DNA from: Paraflavisolibacter caeni
GTDB lineage: Bacteria > Bacteroidota > Bacteroidia > Chitinophagales > Chitinophagaceae
Direction of reading: 5' to 3'
Length of the DNA stretch: 64,000 nucleotides
NCBI RefSeq assembly: GCF_025628885.1
Contig: NZ_JAOTIF010000017.1
Location: 86,487 to 150,486, forward strand
In this document: piece by piece, positions 1 through 8,586 of the stretch
How positions within the stretch are numbered: position 1 is the stretch's first letter
Layout of the letters: each line of letters opens with the position of its first letter
The notes under the pieces: generated by a model
The model's input: the letters and a program-made list of their open reading frames with translations, nothing else
What the model was told of the DNA's origin: nothing
Databases searched by the model: none
Position numbers and translations under genes: made by a program

Positions 1-3000
1 TGTCAAAGTGTATGCCCTTTTCCGAAATTTGCACTGTCTCGTTATTAATCCTAAGTGGTCCTCCTAGCAGGGTGGTAGAAATTTTGGAACTATCAAAGTT
101 GATTTTTCCCTGCACTAGCGGTTTGCTGGTTGTCCCGTTAATGCTTACATCTCCATTAATAGAGCCGGATGCTGATTTAATAAATCCACCTGATATGCCT
201 TGAAGTGCAGCCAATTCAATTCTGCGAATGGCCAGATCAAGGTCTAAAGCAATATCGTTGCTGCCTTGAGGCTCGAAATATCCCGTTAGTGAAACATCAT
301 TTCCTTTGCCCGTAATGGTAGCATTGGTCTGGTATCTGTTACCTTCAGAGTTTACTTTTAAAGCTATATTACCGATAGTATCCTGTTTGAAACTCAGATC
401 AGAAATATTAAGATCTGAGGTAAAAACAGGCTGCTGCATCAGGTTGCGAAGGGTAATCGATCCATTGATTATACCATTTGCCAATAGCGTATCGGGCTGA
501 ATGAACCCGGTGATGGTACTGATCCTGAAATTGGTAAAACGCACATCCAAAGGCGGTGCACCTGTTTGGGAGGCACTTTGCAGGCTAAGCTGCTGATCAC
601 CTTTTTGCATCACGAAATTGTTGGCGATGATCTGGTTGTTAATAAGAGCAATAGAGTTATTGGGTGCAATGGTCCATGGCTCATAATGCAGCATTAAGTT
701 CTCCGGCTTCAGGCTAATGATGAAGTCTCCGGTTTTGGGCTGGCTGATGTTCCCGCTTAGGTTATATATATCCTTACCATTTTTATCATCAATGCCTAGT
801 GCAAAATCAATAATGTTATTTAAAGCTTTTGCATTGAGTTGTACCTTATAAATATGAATAGAACCACTCTTTAACCGGTCGACGGTACTCGTTACCATCA
901 ATCCACTATCCGATGTAGCCACATTCAACAAAGCATGATTGATTTCATTTGATGAATACAAGATGTATGGGGCAGAAATATTAGCCTGCAAACCCTGTCC
1001 GGATGAAAGACTGCCGGTTGCATGTATGTTTTCCATATTGGTTAATCCAGGTACAAAAACAGATAGGATAGGATCATAAATAACATCGGCAGTAAAGAAA
1101 ATATTGTAAGGTTTTACAGCTGTTTTACGGTATGGTGCAACCGAAAAATATGGCTGGATATTATCTTGTAGGATTGTGCCCAGTTCTGTAAGCTGGTATT
1201 GTCCCGACAGTTGTGCGTTTATGATATCGCTGGTGAGGTTGATATACTGGCCCGTATCCGTTTTATTGGCAACCAGATGAAGCGTATCCAATGGTAATCT
1301 GCTCGTATCCGATACAAACAGCGCATTTGTAATAAAAACATCTGCTTCCAGATTGTTTGGATCTAGTGATGGTATATCTCCTGTAATCTTTCCCCTGAAT
1401 ATTAAAGGTTGAGTGGTAAAGTTTAACGGTAGTGTTTTGATGCTATCTACAAAACCATCAAGCTTTAAAGATGATTTTGCTGCATAGCTGCCAGTTGCAG
1501 TCAGGCTAAAATCAGCATTTGGATCATTTGCTTCTGTAGTAACCTTATAGTTGCTTCCATTTAAATTCCCTTTTAGAGAAATGTTGTGGTATTGGTAGTT
1601 ATTAAATCCCAAACTGTTGATCACGCCCCTGAAATCCGTACGCATGGCATCAGGTGTAAAGCCTTTGCCATTGGCCGTAAAAGTGCCCGTTAAAGAGCCC
1701 ATTTGAGGATTACGTAGAATCTTACCTAACTGCAATCCGCTGGTGCGTACCTGCGCATTGTAGGTGGCCGAAGTTGGATTGGTAAGATTGCTGAAATGTC
1801 CATTTATCGTGGCAGATCCTGAAGATGTGTTTATGCGCAGGTTGGTAAGTAAGTTAGACGCATTTCCGGATAAGGTGCCTGATGCATCAATAGTTTCAGG
1901 CAGGTTGATCTGGTCTTTGGGTAAGCTTGGACCGGCAATTGTCGCAATATCATTTCTTGTAGTGTGCAGCTTTCTGATCGTGAAAGTTCCTCCCGCCTGG
2001 TTAGGATCGGTAAGACTGGCGAGTGTGCCCGACGCATCGATTTTTGTGTTTTGGAAACCATCAAATTGCAAAGCTTCAACATAAAGGCGATTCATAGTTC
2101 CTGAGGCCTGCATGTTCAAACGCCATACATCATTGGGATTTTTAAAAGCCGGGTTGGACCGCAACTGTGGAGCGAATAGTAAGATGTCCTTTACTTGTAC
2201 ATAACTATGATCAATATTGACATCCATTACTGTTTGGGAAAGCTGTTTCATCAAGGCATCATATGATGCATATTCAAGCACTATACCACGCTTAAGCTCT
2301 GTACCAGGCGTCTTTATGTAGAAGTTTTTTAAATAACTCTGGTTATAGGCATATAACAGGTCTCCCTTCAACGCTTCCAACTGTAAGCCGCTCTTTTCTT
2401 TCATGTGCCCTTCTGTAATTCTGGCTCCTGTGGAGTCTGGAACCATGATAAAGTTTTCTGCCCGTAAGGTCAGGTCTTCAGCATGCATATGAGCATAGTC
2501 CATACCAGAGGATAGCCTCGGACTATTGTCATCGTCAAATTGGAAAGTGTTATGATCAATGTTTATTTTATCCACTAAAAATTTCCACCCCATTTGCTGT
2601 TGCACCGCTACTTCTTGTTTCACTTCTTTTTTTACAACCTTAGCTGCCGGTGCCTTACCAAGCCTGATAACTGACTTGGAATCATTAAGCACTATTTCAT
2701 CCAGGTGTATAGCATTATTGGCAAGATCAATCTTCTTACCATCGACCTTTAATTGGCCAATGTTGAGAAGTGTGTAGAATGCTGAAATGTCATTAGCATA
2801 ATTCAGGTCAATCCTCCTCAGGTCAATAGTGCCGAAGTTTAAATTCATAGGTGTCGGGGCGCTGGCTTCAGCCAGGTCCTTACTTATTGGCTCTGGTTCC
2901 ACCAATGGTTTGTATTGCTTGATCCTGGCTACCATATCGCGCACCTGTAGTGAAGGGACATCAAAATGAAAACTGAAGGGATCAATGGTATCAAATCTTG

Positions 3001-3589
3001 CAGCCAAGTCTCCAATCTTTACAAACATGTCATTACCCGTGATCATATCATTCAGTGTAAAGGCAACATTGGCCAGTGTCAGTTTATCCAATGCCATCTT
3101 CAAGGGCGCCGTTTGTGCTGTGTCAGGTTGAGCTGTCTGCTGCGTAACAAAGGCATCTACAATATATTGGAAATTAAAAGTGGTGTCAGGAAGAACACGC
3201 TTGATCTTCGCAGTAATATCCCTCAGCACTAAATCCTTAACCTCGACCTCGTTATTGAAAAGTTTTGATAAGGTGACATTGGCTTTGATTTGGCCTCCGG
3301 AAAGTAAGGTGTCCTTCTTCTGATCCTCAAAGTAAATATTTTCCAAATTGATCCGTCCTGTCAAACTAAATGAAATACTGCCAATTTCAACCTCTGTTCC
3401 CAACTTTTTTTGCAGGAAATTTTCCACTTTGGTTGTCGCAAAGCGCTGTACAGGAGGTGTAAAAATGAGAAGAAAGAGTACAACTACCAGTAAAAACAGA
3501 AAGAGTACGATTTTAAGAAGGACTTTAGCAACTTTCTGTACCAAACTAGTCTCTTTCCTGGTTTCTTTTTGGGGCTCCTTGGTATTCAT
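1..3589 (-). CDS. TamB/AsmA-like translocation and assembly module protein (3' end beyond window)
   Basis: The frame is open from the ATG at 3589 to the left edge, giving about 1196 residues with the C-terminus missing. A hydrophobic anchor lies at about residues 22-44 after a Lys/Glu-rich start. The rest is beta-rich and full of short repeats with DGF/ASGTL/NLNG patterns, typical of the AsmA/TamB repeating beta-groove family. Family members are inner-membrane-anchored periplasmic proteins implicated in lipid transfer or outer-membrane protein assembly. The diagnostic TamB C-terminal domain (DUF490) would lie outside the window, so TamB versus another long AsmA-like protein cannot be settled. 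A second AsmA-like protein is at 41949-44981. Confidence 0.8.
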   Translation of the reverse strand, partial: MNTKEPQKETRKETSLVQKVAKVLLKIVLFLFLLVVVLFLLIFTPPVQRFATTKVENFLQKKLGTEVEIGSISFSLTGRINLENIYFEDQKKDTLLSGGQIKANVTLSKLFNNEVEVKDLVLRDITAKIKRVLPDTTFNFQYIVDAFVTQQTAQPDTAQTAPLKMALDKLTLANVAFTLNDMITGNDMFVKIGDLAARFDTIDPFSFHFDVPSLQVRDMVARIKQYKPLVEPEPISKDLAEASAPTPMNLNFGTIDLRRIDLNYANDISAFYTLLNIGQLKVDGKKIDLANNAIHLDEIVLNDSKSVIRLGKAPAAKVVKKEVKQEVAVQQQMGWKFLVDKINIDHNTFQFDDDNSPRLSSGMDYAHMHAEDLTLRAENFIMVPDSTGARITEGHMKEKSGLQLEALKGDLLYAYNQSYLKNFYIKTPGTELKRGIVLEYASYDALMKQLSQTVMDVNIDHSYVQVKDILLFAPQLRSNPAFKNPNDVWRLNMQASGTMNRLYVEALQFDGFQNTKIDASGTLASLTDPNQAGGTFTIRKLHTTRNDIATIAGPSLPKDQINLPETIDASGTLSGNASNLLTNLRINTSSGSATINGHFSNLTNPTSATYNAQVRTSGLQLGKILRNPQMGSLTGTFTANGKGFTPDAMRTDFRGVINSLGFNNYQYHNISLKGNLNGSNYKVTTEANDPNADFSLTATGSYAAKSSLKLDGFVDSIKTLPLNFTTQPLIFRGKITGDIPSLDPNNLEADVFITNALFVSDTSRLPLDTLHLVANKTDTGQYINLTSDIINAQLSGQYQLTELGTILQDNIQPYFSVAPYRKTAVKPYNIFFTADVIYDPILSVFVPGLTNMENIHATGSLSSGQGLQANISAPYILYSSNEINHALLNVATSDSGLMVTSTVDRLKSGSIHIYKVQLNAKALNNIIDFALGIDDKNGKDIYNLSGNISQPKTGDFIISLKPENLMLHYEPWTIAPNNSIALINNQIIANNFVMQKGDQQLSLQSASQTGAPPLDVRFTNFRISTITGFIQPDTLLANGIINGSITLRNLMQQPVFTSDLNISDLSFKQDTIGNIALKVNSEGNRYQTNATITGKGNDVSLTGYFEPQGSNDIALDLDLAIRRIELAALQGISGGFIKSASGSINGDVSINGTTSKPLVQGKINFDSSKISTTLLGGPLRINNETVQISEKGIHFD

Positions 3590-3759
3590 AAGTATAAAAG
3601 GTAGGGCTTAGTCACATAGGGCAAATACCAAGCCTTCATTTTATCTATTGATTATAAAGTGATGAATGGCAAAACCTTACACTGTTGTATTCCTTAAACA
3701 GTGGCTCTGTAGAAATACATCTACAACGAATTATGAAGTCTGAAAAAGAGCATAAATTC

Positions 3760-3787
3760 AAAAAAAAGAGCGATCCTAAGACCGCTC
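3760..3787 (-). terminator. Rho-independent terminator, minus strand
   Basis: Arms GAGCGATC (3768-3775) and GACCGCTC (3780-3787) pair with one mismatch around CTAA. On the minus strand the hairpin is followed by eight T. It is placed to end transcripts from the receiver gene at 4017-4433, about 230 bases after its stop, and it lies upstream of the TamB-like gene. Confidence 0.7.
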
Positions 3788-3795
3788 CTTCTAAA

Positions 3796-3853
3796 ACAGT
3801 TATAAACACTTAATACCTATAACTGTCATGAATGTTCAATCAAACTTTCATGA
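3796..3853 (-). other. Two stacked inverted repeats in the 3590-4016 intergenic region
   Basis: ACAGTTATA (3796-3804) pairs with TATAACTGT (3818-3826), and TCATGAA (3826-3832) pairs with TTCATGA (3847-3853). With the terminator at 3760-3787 this makes three consecutive hairpins in minus-strand RNA, either a structured 3' UTR or a small RNA. No clear TAnnTTTG promoter was found just upstream. The rest of this 427-bp gap is AT-rich with nothing else recognised. Confidence 0.35.
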
Positions 3854-4016
3854 TACACTCACATTGATAAATGAAACAATTGGTATGCCAAATAGTACTT
3901 CTTGTATATACCTAAGAAGTTTAAAAAAGTTGAATGAAGAAAATTATCAGGTAATTAAAAGTTGTGGAAATTCTGAACCAGTTTTTTAAATGTATTTAAC
4001 TATTCCAACCAAAGAA

Positions 4017-4433
4017 TCAATCAGCATAAACATCCTCTGCAAGTAATTTGAAGGTTTGTGCTAGCGCGACACTTTCAGCCTGCCGGATAACTTTCTTATG
4101 GCAGGAAATAACGCCCATTGACATCAATTTTTGCTGTAAAGAGTCACTCATGTCTACAGAATAGACTGCTACGGCAATGTCTTTATACTTATCATGTCTT
4201 TTCAAATGATGAAGTATCTCTGCTGCATTCATTCCGGGCATATTGAAATCAAGCACAATAAGCTTGGGGTAAACAGTATTTGTCAGACTGTCCAGGTAAG
4301 CCATAAGCTGCTTGCCTGAGTCGAACAGTTTTACCTGCTCATCCCAGCCAATATTCTTAAAGGATTGATACATGATGTACCGGTCATCTGCATCATCATC
4401 TGCCAGAAGTATTCGATAGCTATTGTATGTCAT
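4017..4433 (-). CDS. Single-domain response regulator (CheY-like receiver)
   Basis: 138 residues forming one receiver domain. The acidic pocket ADDD is at 11-14, the probable phospho-acceptor is D62 in VLDFNMPG, the Ser/Thr switch position is S92, and the conserved Lys is in HKK (112-114). There is no output domain, so it probably acts by protein contact or in a phosphorelay. No histidine kinase lies nearby, so the partner is unknown. Similar stand-alone receivers are common in Bacteroidota. The next minus-strand gene upstream starts at 4740. Confidence 0.85.
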   Translation of the reverse strand: MTYNSYRILLADDDADDRYIMYQSFKNIGWDEQVKLFDSGKQLMAYLDSLTNTVYPKLIVLDFNMPGMNAAEILHHLKRHDKYKDIAVAVYSVDMSDSLQQKLMSMGVISCHKKVIRQAESVALAQTFKLLAEDVYAD

Positions 4434-4482
4434 AAGCAGGAAGGGGTTAAGGATGTATGCCCAAAGCTAATAGATAACAATT

Positions 4483-4740
4483 TTACATGTAAAGATGTTT
4501 TTCAACAGATCTTACTACGCTTCCAACTAATTCCTGTGCTTGTAGCTTTTTGCCTTCAATGTTCGTTTTTAATCCACTCTTACTGGTATAGCTGATTTTA
4601 CCATCCGGCAGCAAACTGTACAGCGATGGGTCTTCAACGCTGATTTGCATGGCAAAATCAGATTTATCAATGGTCATTTGTACCATCGATGAATAGGTTC
4701 GGCCTTGAAATTCGAAGCTGGTGGTAAAAACTCTGATCAT
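4483..4740 (-). CDS. Small conserved-looking hypothetical protein
   Basis: 85 residues with no signal peptide, membrane segment or motif that I recognise. It reads as a small alpha/beta protein: an N-terminal beta-rich part ending near LLPDGKISYTS, then a C-terminal helix rich in Glu, Val and Lys. It lies 49 bp upstream of the receiver gene on the same strand, so co-transcription is possible. Composition and regular codon use suggest a real gene. Function unknown. Confidence 0.55.
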   Translation of the reverse strand: MIRVFTTSFEFQGRTYSSMVQMTIDKSDFAMQISVEDPSLYSLLPDGKISYTSKSGLKTNIEGKKLQAQELVGSVVRSVEKHLYM

Positions 4741-5002
4741 GGTATTCGTTTTAGGATAGCTTTCAGCAGCGCATGGATTTAAAGTTTTTCTAGTCCTGCA
4801 TTAGCATAACGATGCCAATGAAAAGTGTGATAGGTTAAGATACGGAAAAAGTATTAATTATTCAGTTTTTGGAATTGTTTTTTGGAAAAAAAATTACATA
4901 AGCCCAACCTGAACTGCTGCCAACAGTTGAGCAGAAAAAGCCCTGAACACGGCAGTTAATGCCTGCCTATTGCCGAACTTAAAAACAGCCTTGAATAACA
5001 GA

Positions 5003-5986
5003 CTAGTAATGTCCCCTGATTTCCTTCCGGACCTTTTCCTCGTAAAGATTCCTTAATTGCTGATGCACTTCTTGGGGAAGCTGCGGTAGGGTAGAAGCCG
5101 CCATATTGCTTTGAACCTGCGACAGTTTTGTGGCTCCGGGTATAACAGTGGTAACCTGTGGATGATCCAATATCCAGCGGATTGCCCATTGCGCCATTCG
5201 TTCATCTGGTAATAATGCCGCCATTTCGTTGGCAAGACGAACACCTTCCTTGAATGCTACACCTGAAAAAGTTTCACCTGCATTAAATGCTTCACCATTT
5301 GCATTATAGTTCCGGTGATCATTCGTGGTAAATGTGGTTCGTTCATTGAATTTTCCTGAAAGCAGGCCGCTCGCCAGTGGTACCCGTACAATGATCGCAA
5401 CGTCTTTTTCTTTTGCTTTGTCAAACACTTCTTCAGCTACATGCTGCCGGAAGAGGTTAAAAATAATCTGCAGTGATGCAATTCCTTCCTGCTCCAGGCA
5501 AAGCAAAGCTTCTTCTGAAGTTTCAACGCTGGCTCCCCAGTACCGGATCAATTGCTCTTGTTGCAGACGCCTTAAATGGTCAAACACTTTACCTGAGCGC
5601 ATTTCTTCAGTAGGAATGCAATGCAGTTGTTCTAAAAACAATTGCTGCTGATCAAGGTGAGATAAGGAATCTTCTACGTGTCGGCGCAATACATCATAAG
5701 TGAAATTCTGTGGCCAGCCATTTCCTTGATCGCTTCTTCTTCCCAATTTAGTGGCTACAAATACCTCTTGATCAACAGTCTTTAAAAATCTTCCGATTAC
5801 TTTTTCACTGATCCCCATTCCATACACATCAGCTGTATCAATAAAATTTCCGCCCAGATTTACAAATTCCTGCAACAGGGCAAATGCTTCATCATCATTA
5901 ACCACACCCCAGTCTGAACTGCCTAGTTGCCATGTACCTAATCCAACTTCCGATACTAAGTTCCCTTTAAATGAGCGGTATTGCAT
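5003..5986 (-). CDS. Aldo/keto reductase
   Basis: 327 residues, the usual length for NADPH-dependent aldo/keto reductases with a TIM-barrel fold. The catalytic tetrad can be placed: Asp in FIDTADVYG (about D50), Tyr (Y55), Lys in ATKLGRR (K80) and His in LEQLHCIP (H122). The Leu-His-Cys context suggests the YghZ/oxidoreductase branch acting on small aldehydes or ketones; the substrate cannot be read. A near-consensus -7 element TACTTTCG (6012-6005) precedes the ATG by about 18 bases. It appears to be transcribed alone. Confidence 0.9.
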   Translation of the reverse strand: MQYRSFKGNLVSEVGLGTWQLGSSDWGVVNDDEAFALLQEFVNLGGNFIDTADVYGMGISEKVIGRFLKTVDQEVFVATKLGRRSDQGNGWPQNFTYDVLRRHVEDSLSHLDQQQLFLEQLHCIPTEEMRSGKVFDHLRRLQQEQLIRYWGASVETSEEALLCLEQEGIASLQIIFNLFRQHVAEEVFDKAKEKDVAIIVRVPLASGLLSGKFNERTTFTTNDHRNYNANGEAFNAGETFSGVAFKEGVRLANEMAALLPDERMAQWAIRWILDHPQVTTVIPGATKLSQVQSNMAASTLPQLPQEVHQQLRNLYEEKVRKEIRGHY

Positions 5987-6033
5987 TTTGATAATTTTTG
6001 TGGCCGAAAGTAAAAACTTCTGAATTGATGTAT

Positions 6034-6060
6034 AAAAAAATCCCGCTTATAAAAAGCGGG
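6034..6060 (-). terminator. Rho-independent terminator, minus strand
   Basis: CCCGCTT (6042-6048) pairs with AAGCGGG (6054-6060). Minus-strand RNA continues into seven U. It lies upstream of the aldo/keto reductase and ends whatever is transcribed from the 6.1-6.5 kb gap. Confidence 0.75.
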
Positions 6061-6136
6061 AATTATGGTAGGCATTCGTTAGTAATAATAATTTAATAGA
6101 GCATAAATATAATAACAATCATAATAAGTATCTAAA

Positions 6137-6165
6137 ATAAAAAGCCCCTTGTAGAAACAAAGGGC
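6137..6165 (-). terminator. Internal terminator-like hairpin
   Basis: GCCCCTTGT (6144-6152) pairs with ACAAAGGGC (6157-6165) with one wobble. On the minus strand the hairpin is followed by TTTTTATTTT. It is the first of two tandem minus-strand terminators in this gap. Confidence 0.65.
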
Positions 6166-6318
6166 GACTAACGATTGCTTGCCATATGAAAAACTTGAAT
6201 AAAATCATTTCATTACTTTCTGTTGAGCAGAATAACATAATGAAATTTAAATCATGTTTCAGTTATAAAGTTGTATGGTTAATTGTAGTTATGTAATATT
6301 TTATTTGGTTTTGTTTTA

Positions 6319-6351
6319 CAAATATAGCTAAAAAATATGTTTTTCATCAAA
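6319..6351 (-). promoter_or_regulatory. Bacteroidota-type promoter for the candidate small RNA
   Basis: Minus-strand TTTG (6351-6348), 21-bp spacer, TATATTTG (6326-6319). This matches the family -33 TTTG and -7 TAnnTTTG consensus. No gene starts just downstream, so it appears to drive a non-coding RNA. Confidence 0.55.
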
Positions 6352-6558
6352 AAAATAGACAAAAAAATATTTTTTAAGTCCTATCTATTAAGAAGTGTCA
6401 TATTTTTATTAAGTGTTATGTATTAATAAGGATATAAGCCGCAATAATTTTTGCCCCTTAATTCACTACCTTAAAATGTGGAAAAATTATTTTACCCAAT
6501 AGACTTAAAAACTTCGAAAGTTTAAAAATGCTTACCTGCCAACAGGTTTCTATCCTCA

Positions 6559-8577
6559 TCAATTAACGAAGCTCCAATAAAAACCAAAGCGGAGAGTGAG
6601 CCCGGGGTACGCATAGTCTGGAGCTGCAAGATTGTTGTTGGTGAAAGTGATTTTACTGTTTTGGTAGCGGAATGTATTCAGGTTCTCTGCCCGTATAAAG
6701 GCCTTAAAACTACGTATGCGAAAATGCAGAAAGGCCGCTATGTCCGGGAAATTGGATATGGTCACAGAGTCCTGGTAGAAGAACTGTCCTAATACTGGCG
6801 AGTAGTCATCTGCTTTGTATGGTGTATGGTAACGAACCTCTAATCCTGTGGCAAGGAAAAGATTCTTAAAGAAATTACCTTCAAAAACAAATCGGTTGCG
6901 GGTATATACCAGTGGGACATTCAGGTTCACAGCTCCGGTTTTTTGTTGTAAATAAACATCACTATACCAGTTCCACCTTCTGCCTATTTTAAACGTCGTG
7001 GAGGCGCTGATGCGTAGCAGGTTAAAAAGAGCGTTTTCCTGCTGCATCTTATAATAGTTAGTCAGGTATAAATAATTACTCACCAGGAAATAATCACCTC
7101 TTAACTGCAATTTGATCTTCGGCACCCATGTGGAGGCAAAGAAATGAAGTGTATTTTCTTTCGAAAAGCTCTTAGACTCATCGAGGTAAAAATTGCTCCT
7201 CGTATCATAATTAAAGGAAGGTGATCGGTTCACATTCTCAAACCCCAGCTGAAGACTACCTACTGCAGGATTGATAATCCTGGTAATACTGGCAAGTGCA
7301 TGGTAATCCCCTGCATTATAGCCATTGAGATGGAGGCTTCCAAAGGCTTCAAAGTCCCATTTCTTGTTGCGGGTGCGGTTCCGGTATTCCCCATGTCCTA
7401 TAAAATTATGAAGCGATTTTGTGTCTGTTTTCAATTGACCTTGTAGCAACTGGTATTCTATACCTAGTTTCAAAAACTGGTGCAGGTTCTTGGCATCAGG
7501 AAACTGGTAAATAGAAAAGTCATTGCTGACTTCGCTCCATCTTTCCTGGAGCAAAAAGCTGTCAGATTGCAGTTTTAGACCATAATATGTACTGTAAAAA
7601 CCATCGGAATCGGAGTCGGCAACATTGTCGATAAAGCGGTACCGCATCTTCTGGTAACGAAAGGTATGCTCAAAGCGAAGTCGTGGATAAAATAATGGAA
7701 TTACTGTAGAGTCAGTTACAATGGAATCTTTTTGACCAAGATCATATTGTTGTCTCAGCAAGGTGGTGAACTCGCTATAGCGGTTCCCGGTATTTAATGT
7801 ATTGTTGAAAAAATCGCGCTGATAACTCGCATCTCCTCCAATCTTAGTAGGAATGTTGAATCGGTCTTCATAAGATGGACTGTTTAGATAGTCTTTATCA
7901 TTAAGAATACCTCCATTCTCTTCCGATTGCAGCGAATTGCCTAAAAGAATTAAATAATTATTGTATCGTTTTTTGGGTCCTTGGTACCAGGAAGTGAGTA
8001 AATAATTATTATGATTGGTCTTTTGGCTCTTAAAAAGACCTGGCGAGTTAATGAGCCGGTATTGTAGTGATGCGCTCCAATATGGTTTTATATTCTGTGT
8101 ATGTAGAATTTCGATAATTTGTTGCGACTGTCCCCCCAATAAATATCCCAGTTCGGTATAAGGCCGGGTAGTATTGAAAAACCTTATCTGGTCCAGGTTC
8201 CATTTATAAATATCAAATGCATGAAAGCCTGGGTCCCAACCGGTGGTTGTTCTGGGAGAAAAAAGGATCGATTTGCCTGCATTTCCTGTATTACCTAAAT
8301 AAATATCAGTAGCTGGTATAGGAAACCGCCTGGTAAAATCATTCAGCGTAGAGTCAAACTTAAAAGTGCGCGTAGAATCGAGCAGCCTGTAAGAGATAGT
8401 AATACTGTCCTCATATTTATCACGGCGTTTTAAACTATCGCCGCCGCCACCACCTCGGCCGCCGCCACCTGTTGGAAGCCTGCGAAGTACCCCGGGCATC
8501 TGCTGAGCATTTACATGACCTGCCACCGTTGATACTAGCAGCAAGGTTAAAACTATATAGAAGAAAAGTCGCTTCAA
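6559..8577 (-). CDS. Putative outer-membrane porin (Porin_10 type)
   Basis: 672 residues. A signal peptide occupies about 1-24, ending in HVNAQQ. A Gly/Arg-rich linker (about 34-46) follows, and the rest is rich in aromatic residues with alternating beta-strand patterns. It ends in an aromatic strand (LRFGFYWSFVN), as in outer-membrane barrels. Length and the YKWNLDQIRFFNTTRPYTEL region fit the Bacteroidota putative porin family. It follows the PNP gene by 9 bp on the same strand, so the two are probably co-transcribed. Substrate unknown. Its 3' flank carries the candidate small RNA. Confidence 0.8.
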   Translation of the reverse strand: MKRLFFYIVLTLLLVSTVAGHVNAQQMPGVLRRLPTGGGGRGGGGGDSLKRRDKYEDSITISYRLLDSTRTFKFDSTLNDFTRRFPIPATDIYLGNTGNAGKSILFSPRTTTGWDPGFHAFDIYKWNLDQIRFFNTTRPYTELGYLLGGQSQQIIEILHTQNIKPYWSASLQYRLINSPGLFKSQKTNHNNYLLTSWYQGPKKRYNNYLILLGNSLQSEENGGILNDKDYLNSPSYEDRFNIPTKIGGDASYQRDFFNNTLNTGNRYSEFTTLLRQQYDLGQKDSIVTDSTVIPLFYPRLRFEHTFRYQKMRYRFIDNVADSDSDGFYSTYYGLKLQSDSFLLQERWSEVSNDFSIYQFPDAKNLHQFLKLGIEYQLLQGQLKTDTKSLHNFIGHGEYRNRTRNKKWDFEAFGSLHLNGYNAGDYHALASITRIINPAVGSLQLGFENVNRSPSFNYDTRSNFYLDESKSFSKENTLHFFASTWVPKIKLQLRGDYFLVSNYLYLTNYYKMQQENALFNLLRISASTTFKIGRRWNWYSDVYLQQKTGAVNLNVPLVYTRNRFVFEGNFFKNLFLATGLEVRYHTPYKADDYSPVLGQFFYQDSVTISNFPDIAAFLHFRIRSFKAFIRAENLNTFRYQNSKITFTNNNLAAPDYAYPGLTLRFGFYWSFVN

Positions 8578-8586
8578 AAAGAAAAA

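Larger units (their letters stand above)
6034..6312 (-). ncRNA. Candidate structured small RNA in the 5987-6558 intergenic region
   Basis: A consensus promoter at 6351-6319 would start a minus-strand RNA near 6312. The RNA contains an internal terminator-like hairpin (6165-6144, then T-rich) and ends at a second terminator (6060-6034). ACTAACGATTGC (6167-6178) and GCATTCGTTAGT (6072-6083) form an outer stem of 11 of 12 pairs that encloses the internal hairpin. No convincing protein is encoded: the best minus-strand reading frame has about 40 codons and runs through the hairpin. The remainder of this 572-bp gap is AT-rich. Inferred from sequence only; it could instead be a 3' UTR of the porin mRNA. 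Confidence 0.45.

Noticed and set aside
6186..6296. 36-codon plus-strand frame beginning MKNLNKII
   Set aside because: Could be a leader peptide, but the same bases fit a minus-strand RNA with promoter and terminators, and no gene follows on the plus strand.
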